Shown: in pieces, positions 1 to 6,737 of the stretch
How the letters are laid out: the number at the start of each line of letters is the position of its first letter
Position numbering within the stretch: the stretch's first letter is position 1
Translations under genes and position numbers: made by a program
Assembly: GCA_000437675.1 (NCBI GenBank)
Contig: FR901697.1
Location: 1-6,888, forward strand
Origin: Prevotella sp. CAG:891
GTDB taxonomy: Bacteria > Bacteroidota > Bacteroidia > Bacteroidales > Bacteroidaceae
Length of the DNA: 6,888 nucleotides
Direction: 5' to 3'
Notes under the pieces: generated by a model
What the model saw: only the letters and a program-made list of their open reading frames with translations
What the model was told of the DNA's origin: nothing
Databases searched by the model: none

Positions 1-120
1 ACCTTTCTTATATTGTGCTATTTCATCAAATGTAAACTTCTCCCACTCCCCCTGAAACTCCGGGAATCTGAGATTTGGGACATTGAGTTTCTTATGTTCG
101 TTATTTATTGTCGTTGTCAT
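1..120 (-). CDS. hsdS: Type I restriction-modification specificity subunit HsdS, N-terminal fragment cut by the window edge
   Basis: Only the first 40 codons lie in the window; the frame is open to base 1. The start is ATG at 120-118, preceded by an AAGGA ribosome-binding-like site. The protein begins with a polar stretch (MTTTINNEHKKL), then NVPNLRFPEFQGEWEKF and a DEIAQYKKG segment. A PxLRFPEF...W...L/F.ei sequence near the N-terminus is what I recognise as the beginning of the first target-recognition domain in many Bacteroidota HsdS proteins. HsdS binds the bipartite DNA target and bridges two HsdM subunits; its target sequence cannot be read from this fragment. Position as the last visible gene after hsdR and hsdM, in the same orientation, supports the call strongly. 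Whether the full gene is intact, duplicated or part of an invertible hsdS cassette set lies outside the window. Confidence 0.88.
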   Translation of the reverse strand, partial: MTTTINNEHKKLNVPNLRFPEFQGEWEKFTFDEIAQYKKG

Positions 121-126
121 TTTTAA

Positions 127-131
127 TCCTT
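127..131 (-). promoter_or_regulatory. Shine-Dalgarno-like site of hsdS
   Basis: On the minus strand AAGGA is followed by six bases and then the hsdS ATG. It is the clearest ribosome-binding-like site in the operon, where the other leaders are mostly A/T-rich with no obvious SD. It supports ATG 120-118 as the hsdS start and suggests independent initiation after the 40-base gap from the upstream nuclease gene. Many Bacteroidota genes do not rely on SD pairing, so function is not assured. Confidence 0.5.
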
Positions 132-160
132 AATTTTAGTTTGACCATCACATTACAACC

Positions 161-1267
161 TCATTCTTTGGTATCCTTTATATCAGAAAGCGTTGCTTCT
201 ATATCCTCAATAGTAGGCAACTGGCTTTGTATATTCTCAGGCATGAGCTTCGAGAGTTGATATTCAGAGATACCAATTGGTTGATTTGTAGATTCAAGGG
301 CATATTGCGCCATCACGTTGTTCTTCGTTTTGCAAATAAGCAAACCTATGGTAGGATTGTCAGTTGGCTTCTTCTTGATATGATTGATAGCACTCACATA
401 CATACCTAATTGTCCCAAGTGCTCACCTTTGAACTTTGTCACTTTCAGTTCCACAACCACATAGCAGCGCAACTCCAAGTGATAGAAAAGCAAGTCAGGA
501 TATACAGTGTCTTCACCTACTTGTAGTGGCACTTGACTCCCGACAAAAGCAAATCCAGTGCCCAGTTCAAGCAAGAATCGAGTGACGTTTTGGGTAAGTC
601 CCTGTTCCAACTCACGCTCTCGGTATTCACCATCAAGTGTGAGGAAGTCGAAATTATAAGGGTCTTTCAATGTTTGAGCAGCCAATTCGCTTTGAGGATT
701 AGCCAGCAGTCTTGTGAAATTATTCACAGCCTTTCCCTGTCGCTCATACAGATTGGTATCAAGGAAATTTAGAAGTACCGCACGGCTCCAACCATTTTCA
801 ACAGTCTTTTTCAAGTAGAACACGGCACGGTCAACATCCTTGCATTGCGATATGATATACAGATGATGCCCCCAAGGAACGGAAAAGAAAACCTCCTCGC
901 TGATTTGGGTAACAGGTTGTTGTTCTTTATCATCGCCTAATTGTGCAACAACTTGTTGCACAATTGTATTTCGTTGATTATAAAAGAGATACCATTGCCT
1001 AATGTATTGCAGATTCCTGTGAGACAAGCCTTTCATATTTGGGAACTCAGCCATAAGTTCACGGCTCAGTTCTTTAAGCCATCCATCGCCCCAAGACGCA
1101 GATTTCTGCTTCTTGCAAATGTCTGCGCCCATATGCCAATAAAGGCGGAGCAATTCGGTGTTCACCTTAATTGCCGCCTTGATTTGCGCGCTGCGTATAT
1201 CATGCTTCAATTGCGACACCCAACTCTTGAAGTCGCTGTTGCTTGCCAAGGTCATATTTTCTGCCAT
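161..1267 (-). CDS. DUF1016/YhcG-type PD-(D/E)XK nuclease domain protein
   Basis: A 368-residue protein with the two-part layout of the DUF1016 (YhcG) family. The N-terminal helical part (about residues 10-175) carries family-typical segments: LLRLYWHMGADI near 39-50, GLSHRNLQYIRQWY at 80-93 and VPWGHH at 130-135. The C-terminal part (about 205-340) is a PD-(D/E)XK nuclease fold: YPDLLFYH with Asp258, VVVELK with Glu273 and Lys275 as the usual catalytic set, and Gln286 in HLGQLGMYV. All predicted catalytic positions are present, so it should be an active DNase rather than a remnant. It starts 41 bases after the hsdM stop and ends 41 bases before hsdS, inside the R-M operon. Family members are often found in or beside type I R-M loci, but their task is unsettled; an accessory restriction nuclease is an inference. 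An ATG at codon 5 (1255-1253) is an alternative start. Residues 104-110 and 116-122 (QQVVAQL, QQPVTQI) resemble each other. Confidence 0.9.
   Translation of the reverse strand: MAENMTLASNSDFKSWVSQLKHDIRSAQIKAAIKVNTELLRLYWHMGADICKKQKSASWGDGWLKELSRELMAEFPNMKGLSHRNLQYIRQWYLFYNQRNTIVQQVVAQLGDDKEQQPVTQISEEVFFSVPWGHHLYIISQCKDVDRAVFYLKKTVENGWSRAVLLNFLDTNLYERQGKAVNNFTRLLANPQSELAAQTLKDPYNFDFLTLDGEYRERELEQGLTQNVTRFLLELGTGFAFVGSQVPLQVGEDTVYPDLLFYHLELRCYVVVELKVTKFKGEHLGQLGMYVSAINHIKKKPTDNPTIGLLICKTKNNVMAQYALESTNQPIGISEYQLSKLMPENIQSQLPTIEDIEATLSDIKDTKE
939..965. repeat. 27-base near-perfect palindrome inside the DUF1016 gene
   Basis: Two perfect 13-base inverted arms (AATTGTGCAACAA and its reverse complement) flank a single C. 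It lies in codons 101-110 of the DUF1016 nuclease gene, coding for part of TIVQQVVAQL. The centre ACAACTTGT is identical to the centre of the dyad at 1288-1304. A 13-base arm match with one-base spacing is not expected by chance in a sequence of this length (order 10^-4). The role is unknown: it could be a protein-binding dyad, a hairpin in the transcript, or a by-product of the amino-acid sequence. Confidence 0.85.
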
Positions 1268-1287
1268 ATTCTATACTTTTTCAAATC

Positions 1288-1304
1288 TGCCACAACTTGT
1301 GGCA
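1288..1304. repeat. 17-base dyad in the hsdM-DUF1016 gap
   Basis: Two perfect 8-base arms (TGCCACAA and TTGTGGCA) flank one C, between the hsdM stop and the start of the DUF1016 gene, ending 20 bases before that start codon. It shares the nine-base core ACAACTTGT with the palindrome at 939-965. As RNA it could fold into a six-pair stem with a three-base loop. On the minus strand no U-run follows, so it is not a convincing terminator. A binding site or a leader hairpin that tunes translation of the nuclease is possible. An 8-base arm dyad is only mildly unusual on its own. Confidence 0.6.
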
Positions 1305-1307
1305 AAA

Positions 1308-2864
1308 TTATTCTACCAATCCCAACTCTTTCAGATAGCCCTCAATCTCCTTGTCAAGGTCAGCACGTTTGGCTTCCAGCTCCTTGATTTCTTTCATGAC
1401 AGCATGGATGTCGATAGGTTCTTCTTCTTCGAAAGTATCAACGTAACGAGGAATGTTGAGATTGTAGTCGTTTTCAGCCACTTCTTGCAGCGTGGCGAGA
1501 TGGCTGTACTTTTCTATCTCCTTGCGCTCACGATAGGTATCAACAATCTTCTTGATATGCTGCGGACGGAGTTTGTTCTGGGTCTTTACCTTTTCAAACT
1601 CCTTGCTGGCATCAATGAACAGAATGTTGTCATCCTCCTTACGGCATTTCTTGAACACCAAGATACAGGTAGGGATGCTCGTGCCATAGAAGATATTGGC
1701 AGGCAGACCGATGATGGCATCCACATAGTTCTTTTTTTCAATGAGGAAACGGCGGATAACGCCCTCGGCATTACCACGGAACAACACGCCATGAGGAGCG
1801 ACACAAGCCATGGTGCCACCTTCATTGAGGTGGTAAATCATGTGGAGAATAAAGGCATAATCGGCTGTCTTGCGTGGTGCCAAACGTCCTGCCTTGCTGA
1901 AACGATCATCGTTGTTGAACTTATCGGCAGCACTCCATTCGGCTGAGAAAGGAGGATTTGCTACCACAGCGTCAAACTGTGTATCGCCAAAAGCATCCGC
2001 TTCAAGTGTGTCACCATTCTCAATGCGGAAATTGCTGAACTTAATACCATGCAGAAGCATGTTCATGCGAGCCAAGTTGTAGGTCGTGGGGTTTTTCTCC
2101 TGTCCGAAAATCTCGTTTGCATGACCTATGCTTGCTGCACGGAGCAACAGCGAACCACTACCACAAGTAGGGTCATAGACATTGCGCAGACGAGCGTGAC
2201 CGATGGTTACGATTTCTGCCAAGATACGGCTTACTTCCTGAGGAGTGTAGAACTCACCAGCTTTCTTGCCAGCACCAGCGGCAAATTGGCTAATCATATA
2301 CTCATAGGCATCACCTAGAATATCTATCTCTTGCGATGCTTCTACACCAAAGTCAATATCATCAAGTGCAAGAAGAACATTGCTGACCAAAGAATTCTTG
2401 TCATCGGCGGTCTTGCCCAACTTGGGTGAAGCAAGGTCAATGTCAGAGAATAGACCTCCAAAGTCTTCTTCGCTGTCCTGTCCGAGGGTACTGTCCTCAA
2501 TACGCTTCAATGAGCGTTCGAGCATCGGCAGAATGTTCTCCTTTCTCTTAATGCTCTCGATGACAGACGAGAACAGGAAGTTTGGTTCAATGAAGTAGCC
2601 GATGTTTTCCAGACATTCAGTCTTTACCTCTTCCTGCAACGCCTCTACGTCTTCGTCCTTCTCCATAGCCCACAACTCCTTGAACGTCACCTCGTCGTCG
2701 ACCAATGCGTCGTTGGCGTGTTTCTCTATCTTCTCCGACAAATACTTGTAGAAGATAAAGCCAAGGGTGAAATACATGAAGTCACTTGCCGACATATTAC
2801 CACGCAGTTTGTTTGCGACTTCCCAAAGTTGGTCACGGAGTTTCTGTTGTAATTCTTCGCTCAT
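1308..2864 (-). CDS. hsdM: Type I restriction-modification DNA methyltransferase subunit HsdM
   Basis: A 518-residue protein, about the length of EcoR124I HsdM. Residues 1 to about 150 form the helical HsdM N-terminal domain (LWEVANKLRGNMSASDFMYF, GFIFYKYLSEKI). The N6-adenine methyltransferase domain follows: GEFYTP at 203-208, the S-adenosylmethionine-binding motif I DPTCGSGSLL at 231-240, a GQEKNPTTYNLARMNMLLHG segment at 254-273, and the catalytic motif IV NPPF at 303-306. The last 30 residues (about 488-518) are charged and heptad-like, as expected for the helix that packs against HsdS. Together with HsdS it methylates adenine in the bipartite target, marking self DNA. The start ATG is five bases after the stop of the peptidase-like gene, which suggests coupled translation. 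Every methyltransferase motif is intact, so the gene should be active. Confidence 0.97.
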   Translation of the reverse strand: MSEELQQKLRDQLWEVANKLRGNMSASDFMYFTLGFIFYKYLSEKIEKHANDALVDDEVTFKELWAMEKDEDVEALQEEVKTECLENIGYFIEPNFLFSSVIESIKRKENILPMLERSLKRIEDSTLGQDSEEDFGGLFSDIDLASPKLGKTADDKNSLVSNVLLALDDIDFGVEASQEIDILGDAYEYMISQFAAGAGKKAGEFYTPQEVSRILAEIVTIGHARLRNVYDPTCGSGSLLLRAASIGHANEIFGQEKNPTTYNLARMNMLLHGIKFSNFRIENGDTLEADAFGDTQFDAVVANPPFSAEWSAADKFNNDDRFSKAGRLAPRKTADYAFILHMIYHLNEGGTMACVAPHGVLFRGNAEGVIRRFLIEKKNYVDAIIGLPANIFYGTSIPTCILVFKKCRKEDDNILFIDASKEFEKVKTQNKLRPQHIKKIVDTYRERKEIEKYSHLATLQEVAENDYNLNIPRYVDTFEEEEPIDIHAVMKEIKELEAKRADLDKEIEGYLKELGLVE

Positions 2865-2869
2865 ATCGT

Positions 2870-3508
2870 TTATTTTCTTTTTTCTATTTTTATGGCATCA
2901 GCCAATGTAACTTTATTGACGTTTCCATTTGCCGTGAAATATGAATCACGGTATTTCGTATTTGAATGTTCATCAATAGAAATGACAGCATTCCAATAAG
3001 AAACTGGGGTAATGTCACTTCCTGGGTCTAAACAAAAAATTTTTTTTATTTTATCATTTCGGGTTTCATATCCTATTGCTAACAAAGCGTGTCCGTCAAC
3101 TTTATTATAATCAACCCCTATCATTAACGGTTTGTTGTCATCAATGCATCTTTTTAATGTTTCTATTGTTTCTTGTCGGCTTGCAATATAATTGCAATCG
3201 ACAATACTTTTTGCAGAAAATTGCAGTCCATCTTTTATATCATCGGCAAAACCAAGCCCTTTTCTGATAAGTCCATCTTGCCTTTCAAGAAAATTTCTAA
3301 TAATACGTCCCTTTGAAGTGGAACGCTTAATATTATTTCCTTCTGTCACCTGTTTGTATGTAAATATGCGCAATATAATCAAATACATCATTAGAGAATA
3401 TACTGCACAAGCACCATCAAGTTCACCTTGTCGCAGATGAACTTTTGAGGTGCCTCCTAATCTTACACCATCAGGCGTAAGTTCTAATGTATCTATTATT
3501 TTAATCAT
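2870..3508 (-). CDS. Predicted C39/papain-like cysteine peptidase embedded in the R-M operon
   Basis: A 212-residue protein not part of a canonical type I system. I do not recognise a named family; the assignment rests on a visible catalytic pattern. Gln27 precedes Cys34 in QGELDGACAVYSLMMYL, the arrangement of oxyanion Gln and nucleophile Cys at the head of a helix in C39 and papain-like peptidases. His140 follows in VDGHALLAIGYE and Asp161 in FCLDPGSD, completing a Cys-His-Asp triad in the usual order and with the usual GHA...iGY...DP context. There is no signal peptide. The segment at 37-50 is hydrophobic but fits the helix after the Cys. So it is probably a cytoplasmic protease, deconjugating enzyme or other acyl-transfer enzyme. 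It starts one base after the hsdR stop and ends five bases before hsdM, so it is co-expressed with both. Its DNA is about 33% GC in a hand-counted sample, clearly lower than its neighbours. An inactive binding role cannot be excluded. Confidence 0.72.
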   Translation of the reverse strand: MIKIIDTLELTPDGVRLGGTSKVHLRQGELDGACAVYSLMMYLIILRIFTYKQVTEGNNIKRSTSKGRIIRNFLERQDGLIRKGLGFADDIKDGLQFSAKSIVDCNYIASRQETIETLKRCIDDNKPLMIGVDYNKVDGHALLAIGYETRNDKIKKIFCLDPGSDITPVSYWNAVISIDEHSNTKYRDSYFTANGNVNKVTLADAIKIEKRK

Positions 3509-3509
3509 T

Positions 3510-6371
3510 CTATTCCCAACTGAATGTTCTTATAATAGAACGTAATTTATCGAGTATTCTTGTCAAAGCCTTGCGTTTTTTTATCAGTCCCAAGTGTTTC
3601 TCTTTCAATGCCTCTTGTATGATTTCTGGCTGTTCCTTTTGCAAGTAGTCATATTCAGAGAGGTAATGATTGAGCACGGAAGCATCCAAATCCTCTTCCT
3701 TTGCAAGCGTATTGACTGCATTGTTGCGTTCGGTGACGATGTAGTTGTTCAACCGTTCTTCAAGGTCGCTTGTACCATCAGCCTTTTGTTTGCGAGCCAT
3801 GAAATTGTCACGGTCATCATCCACATTCCTCTGGATAAATCCGTCAATGAGTTTTGCCTTGCTGCGAAGTTCAACATCCTTAATCATTGTGTCGATAATG
3901 TGCTTACGCCTCTCTTCGTAGTCCTCGCTATAAGGATTGAGGTCAGCAATCAACTCCAAGATATAGGCAACATTGATGATGTCGCTATGCAGAAGTTCCA
4001 AGCAGAAATCAATATCGCCCATACCAGTTGCGGCTTCTTCAAAAGGGTCTGGCTCACCAACCATGCTGGGATTGTCCTCTAGTACTTGGTATGTCGCTGG
4101 TTGCTCTTTGTTTTGCACAGCAAACGAATCGTATATATCAAGATACTTGCTACGGAAGTCCATAAACTGCTGTTCGGTCATTCCGAGGTCTGGAGCATCC
4201 ACCTCAAATTCGTCATACACCTGTATTTCAGCGTGCTTCTTGATAATGTCACGGAAAGCGAGGATAAACTGCTTCTTGTCGTTCTCACTCTGCAAATAGT
4301 CCACATAGTGCGGTTCTGGATAATGCTCCAAGAAGTTCTTTGTCAGCTCTTGATAGTGGGTTTTGATATCATCAAATGGTGGGCGCACAATATCTTCAAG
4401 ATTATTGCTGTTGCTGAAAAGTTTGATAGACTCGTCCACCTTGCTTTTCAAGTCACGGAAGCAAACCACCTTACCGAAACGCTTCTTCTCATTCAACACA
4501 CGGTTGGTGCGGCTGAATGCTTGTAGCAAACCGTGATACTCCATGTTTTTGTCAACATAGAGCGTGTTGAGTTTCTTGCTATCAAAGCCTGTAAGGAACA
4601 TACCGACAACCAAGCAGAGGTCAAGAGGCTTCATGTCCGCCTTCTTTTTCTTCATGCGTAGGTTGATGTCATCGTAATATGCACGGAAGTTTTCTGTGGT
4701 AAAACTTGTTCCATACATATTATTATAGTCATCCATGATGGCTTGCAGTTCGTCTGCCTCGCCTGTACTTTCGCTTGCAAACCCACCAGTGTTCATACCT
4801 GTCTGCTCATCGTCTTGACTACTGTTGGCAGCATATGTAAAGACTGCTCCAATCCTAATCTTTGGATTGAGGCTCTTGAATATCTTGTAGTAACGGATTA
4901 GCATCGGCACTGACTGCACGGCAAACAATGCGTCAAACTCTCCATCGAATGTTGACTTATTGAAATTATTAAGGATAAATTTTGCTATCTCAGTCATGCG
5001 GTCTTGGTCGGCATTATCCACATCCTCATTGCCGTGGTAATACTCCACAAGGAAACCAAGCACGTTTTCATCGGCAATGGCATCCTTTATCAAGTATTTG
5101 TGAAGACAGTTACCAAAGATTTCCTTTGTGGTATGTCCGTCCACCGCATTCTCAACAAAGATAGGTGTGCCTGTAAAGCCGAATATCTGCGTGTTGTCGA
5201 AGAATTTCACGATATTCTTGTGACATTCTCCGAAATGACTTCGATGACATTCATCGAAAATCATCACGATGCGAGAATGGCGTATTTCCTCAATACGACT
5301 GCTATACCACTGCTTGCTGACAGCGGCATTAAGTTTCTGTATGGTTGTTATGATAATCTTTGAATTGCTGTGCAGACGCTTCACCAATTCGTCTGTGTTG
5401 TCGGTACTGTCAACGGCACCAGGTTCAAAAGCTTCATATTCGGCTTGCGTCTGTGTGTCAAGGTCGTGGCGGTCAACCACAAACATCACCTTATCCACAT
5501 CGTCCAACTCCGATACAAGTTGGGCTGCCTTGAAAGAAGTCAAGGTTTTGCCTGCTCCTGTTGTATGCCAGATATAGCCGTTATCATTAGAGTTTTCCAC
5601 ACGGTCGAGAATCTTCTCCACGGCATAGAACTGGTAAGGGCGAAGCACCATCAGACATTTGTCCCCCTCGTGCAATACAATGTATTTGCCAATAATCTTG
5701 CCCAACGTACACTTGTCGAAGAACACTGTGGCAAACTTCTCCAAGTCGTTGAAAGGCACATTGGCGGCATCTGTCCAGTTGAATGTGAATTTATAGCCAC
5801 TATTCGGATTATTTGCAAAATAGCGCGTGTTTACACCATTGGATATGACAAACAACTGGATGTAATCAAACAGTCCATGGAAAGAAGTCTTGTGATAGCG
5901 TTGTATCTGGTTGTATGCTTGTTTCAGTTCCACACCTCTGCGCTTTAGTTCTATTTGAACCAAAGGCAGACCATTGACAAGTATCGTCACATCGTAACGG
6001 CATTTCTTTCTGCCCTCAACCGTAATCTGATTGGAAACTTGAAACTCGTTTTGACACCAGTGAGTGCGGTTCAAGAACTCCAGCCACAGGCGTTCACCGC
6101 TTTCCAGTTCAAGCGGAAAGAGGTCACGCAGTTTCTTTGCCTTTTCAAAGCGAGTACCACCTTCAAGATAGATTAGAATCTTATCAAACTCAGCCTCCGT
6201 AAACTCAGTGCGCCCAAGTTCTTCCAATTTTTTCTTGTTGTGTTTCTCCAACTGTTTTTTAAAATTGGCAGACAGGTTCTGCCCCTCTTCAATATGAACA
6301 TACTCGTAGTTCATCTTTTGAAGAGTATCTATAAGTCCGTTTTCGAGGGCAGCTTCACTTTGTACTGGCAT
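3510..6371 (-). CDS. hsdR: Type I restriction endonuclease subunit HsdR (EcoR124I-like)
   Basis: A 953-residue restriction and translocation subunit. The N-terminal RecB-like nuclease has Asp127 in CRYDVTILVNG, Glu141 and Lys143 in QIELKRRG, and the QxxxY motif Gln155-Tyr159 (QIQRY). Spacing matches the residues I recall for EcoR124I HsdR (D151, E165, K167, Q179, Y183). The SF2 motor follows: Walker A HTTGAGKT at 269-276, DECH box at 373-376, FTGTP at 399-403, the FLTGFDSKKL segment near 592-601 and the arginine-finger motif QAFSRTNRV at 617-625. A polar Gly/Ser/Asp/Glu-rich insert at about 515-542 looks flexible. The helical C-terminal part (about 660-953) should bind the methyltransferase core. 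On unmodified DNA it translocates with ATP and cleaves away from the site. All motifs are present, so it should be active. It starts 39 bases after the regulator stop; no alternative start is needed. Confidence 0.97.
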   Translation of the reverse strand: MPVQSEAALENGLIDTLQKMNYEYVHIEEGQNLSANFKKQLEKHNKKKLEELGRTEFTEAEFDKILIYLEGGTRFEKAKKLRDLFPLELESGERLWLEFLNRTHWCQNEFQVSNQITVEGRKKCRYDVTILVNGLPLVQIELKRRGVELKQAYNQIQRYHKTSFHGLFDYIQLFVISNGVNTRYFANNPNSGYKFTFNWTDAANVPFNDLEKFATVFFDKCTLGKIIGKYIVLHEGDKCLMVLRPYQFYAVEKILDRVENSNDNGYIWHTTGAGKTLTSFKAAQLVSELDDVDKVMFVVDRHDLDTQTQAEYEAFEPGAVDSTDNTDELVKRLHSNSKIIITTIQKLNAAVSKQWYSSRIEEIRHSRIVMIFDECHRSHFGECHKNIVKFFDNTQIFGFTGTPIFVENAVDGHTTKEIFGNCLHKYLIKDAIADENVLGFLVEYYHGNEDVDNADQDRMTEIAKFILNNFNKSTFDGEFDALFAVQSVPMLIRYYKIFKSLNPKIRIGAVFTYAANSSQDDEQTGMNTGGFASESTGEADELQAIMDDYNNMYGTSFTTENFRAYYDDINLRMKKKKADMKPLDLCLVVGMFLTGFDSKKLNTLYVDKNMEYHGLLQAFSRTNRVLNEKKRFGKVVCFRDLKSKVDESIKLFSNSNNLEDIVRPPFDDIKTHYQELTKNFLEHYPEPHYVDYLQSENDKKQFILAFRDIIKKHAEIQVYDEFEVDAPDLGMTEQQFMDFRSKYLDIYDSFAVQNKEQPATYQVLEDNPSMVGEPDPFEEAATGMGDIDFCLELLHSDIINVAYILELIADLNPYSEDYEERRKHIIDTMIKDVELRSKAKLIDGFIQRNVDDDRDNFMARKQKADGTSDLEERLNNYIVTERNNAVNTLAKEEDLDASVLNHYLSEYDYLQKEQPEIIQEALKEKHLGLIKKRKALTRILDKLRSIIRTFSWE

Positions 6372-6409
6372 ATCTTATCTTTTTTATCGTTGCACTTATA
6401 AGAACATGG

Positions 6410-6682
6410 CTATTCATCCATTTGCAGGAAATGAACATCCAAGGCATTCTCTATTTTGCTTATGGCTTCAAGCGAAAGGTTCTCACGCCCTTTTAAGATT
6501 TTTGAAATGTACTGTTGGGTACAATTCATTTTCTCTGCCAACATCTTTTGAGTCATCCCAAGTTCCTTCATTCTTGCGGACATGATATTGGCTATCATCT
6601 GCGAATGATTAAACCAAGGTTTTTCTTCTTGGCTCATTTGTGTTCCAGCCTTTTGAACAGAAGATAATGTTTCCTTTATCAT
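6410..6682 (-). CDS. Small XRE/Cro-C1-type helix-turn-helix regulator
   Basis: A 90-residue DNA-binding protein from ATG 6682-6680. Residues about 28-82 form an HTH_3 domain: MIANIMSARMKELGMTQKML, the turn AEKMNC, and recognition helix TQQYISKILKG, followed by ENLSLEAISKIENAL. The preceding 27 residues are polar and contain KPWFNHSQ. An in-frame ATG at 6829 would give 139 residues, but its extra segment (FNILFLHITEKTTLWLCF and onward) is unlike any regulator and runs across the best promoter match at 6738-6745, so the shorter form is preferred; a third ATG at 6637-6635 is possible. As first gene of the operon it is most simply a self-regulator that controls restriction and methylation genes, like the controller proteins of other R-M systems. 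An antitoxin-like role is an alternative. The candidate operator is the dyad at 6766-6781. Confidence 0.85.
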   Translation of the reverse strand: MIKETLSSVQKAGTQMSQEEKPWFNHSQMIANIMSARMKELGMTQKMLAEKMNCTQQYISKILKGRENLSLEAISKIENALDVHFLQMDE

Positions 6683-6737
6683 CTTAGACGTATTTCGCTT
6701 TGTTCTAATTATATTTGGCTTATCGCCATTTTGCCAA

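Noticed and set aside
1268..1307. Possible internal promoter before the DUF1016 gene (CAGATTTG resembles TAnnTTTG)
   Set aside because: The first base of the box mismatches and no -33 element lies at about 19 bases; the upstream TTTG is only 13 bases away.
1158..1946. Plus-strand open frame of 262 codons opposite the DUF1016 and hsdM genes
   Set aside because: It overlaps two clearly real minus-strand genes with intact catalytic motifs; its translation shows no recognisable domain and no promoter was evident. It is an antisense shadow.
5370..5948. Plus-strand open frame of 192 codons opposite hsdR
   Set aside because: It lies over the helicase and nuclease coding part of hsdR, and its composition is rich in Cys, His and Val as expected from antisense reading of this gene.
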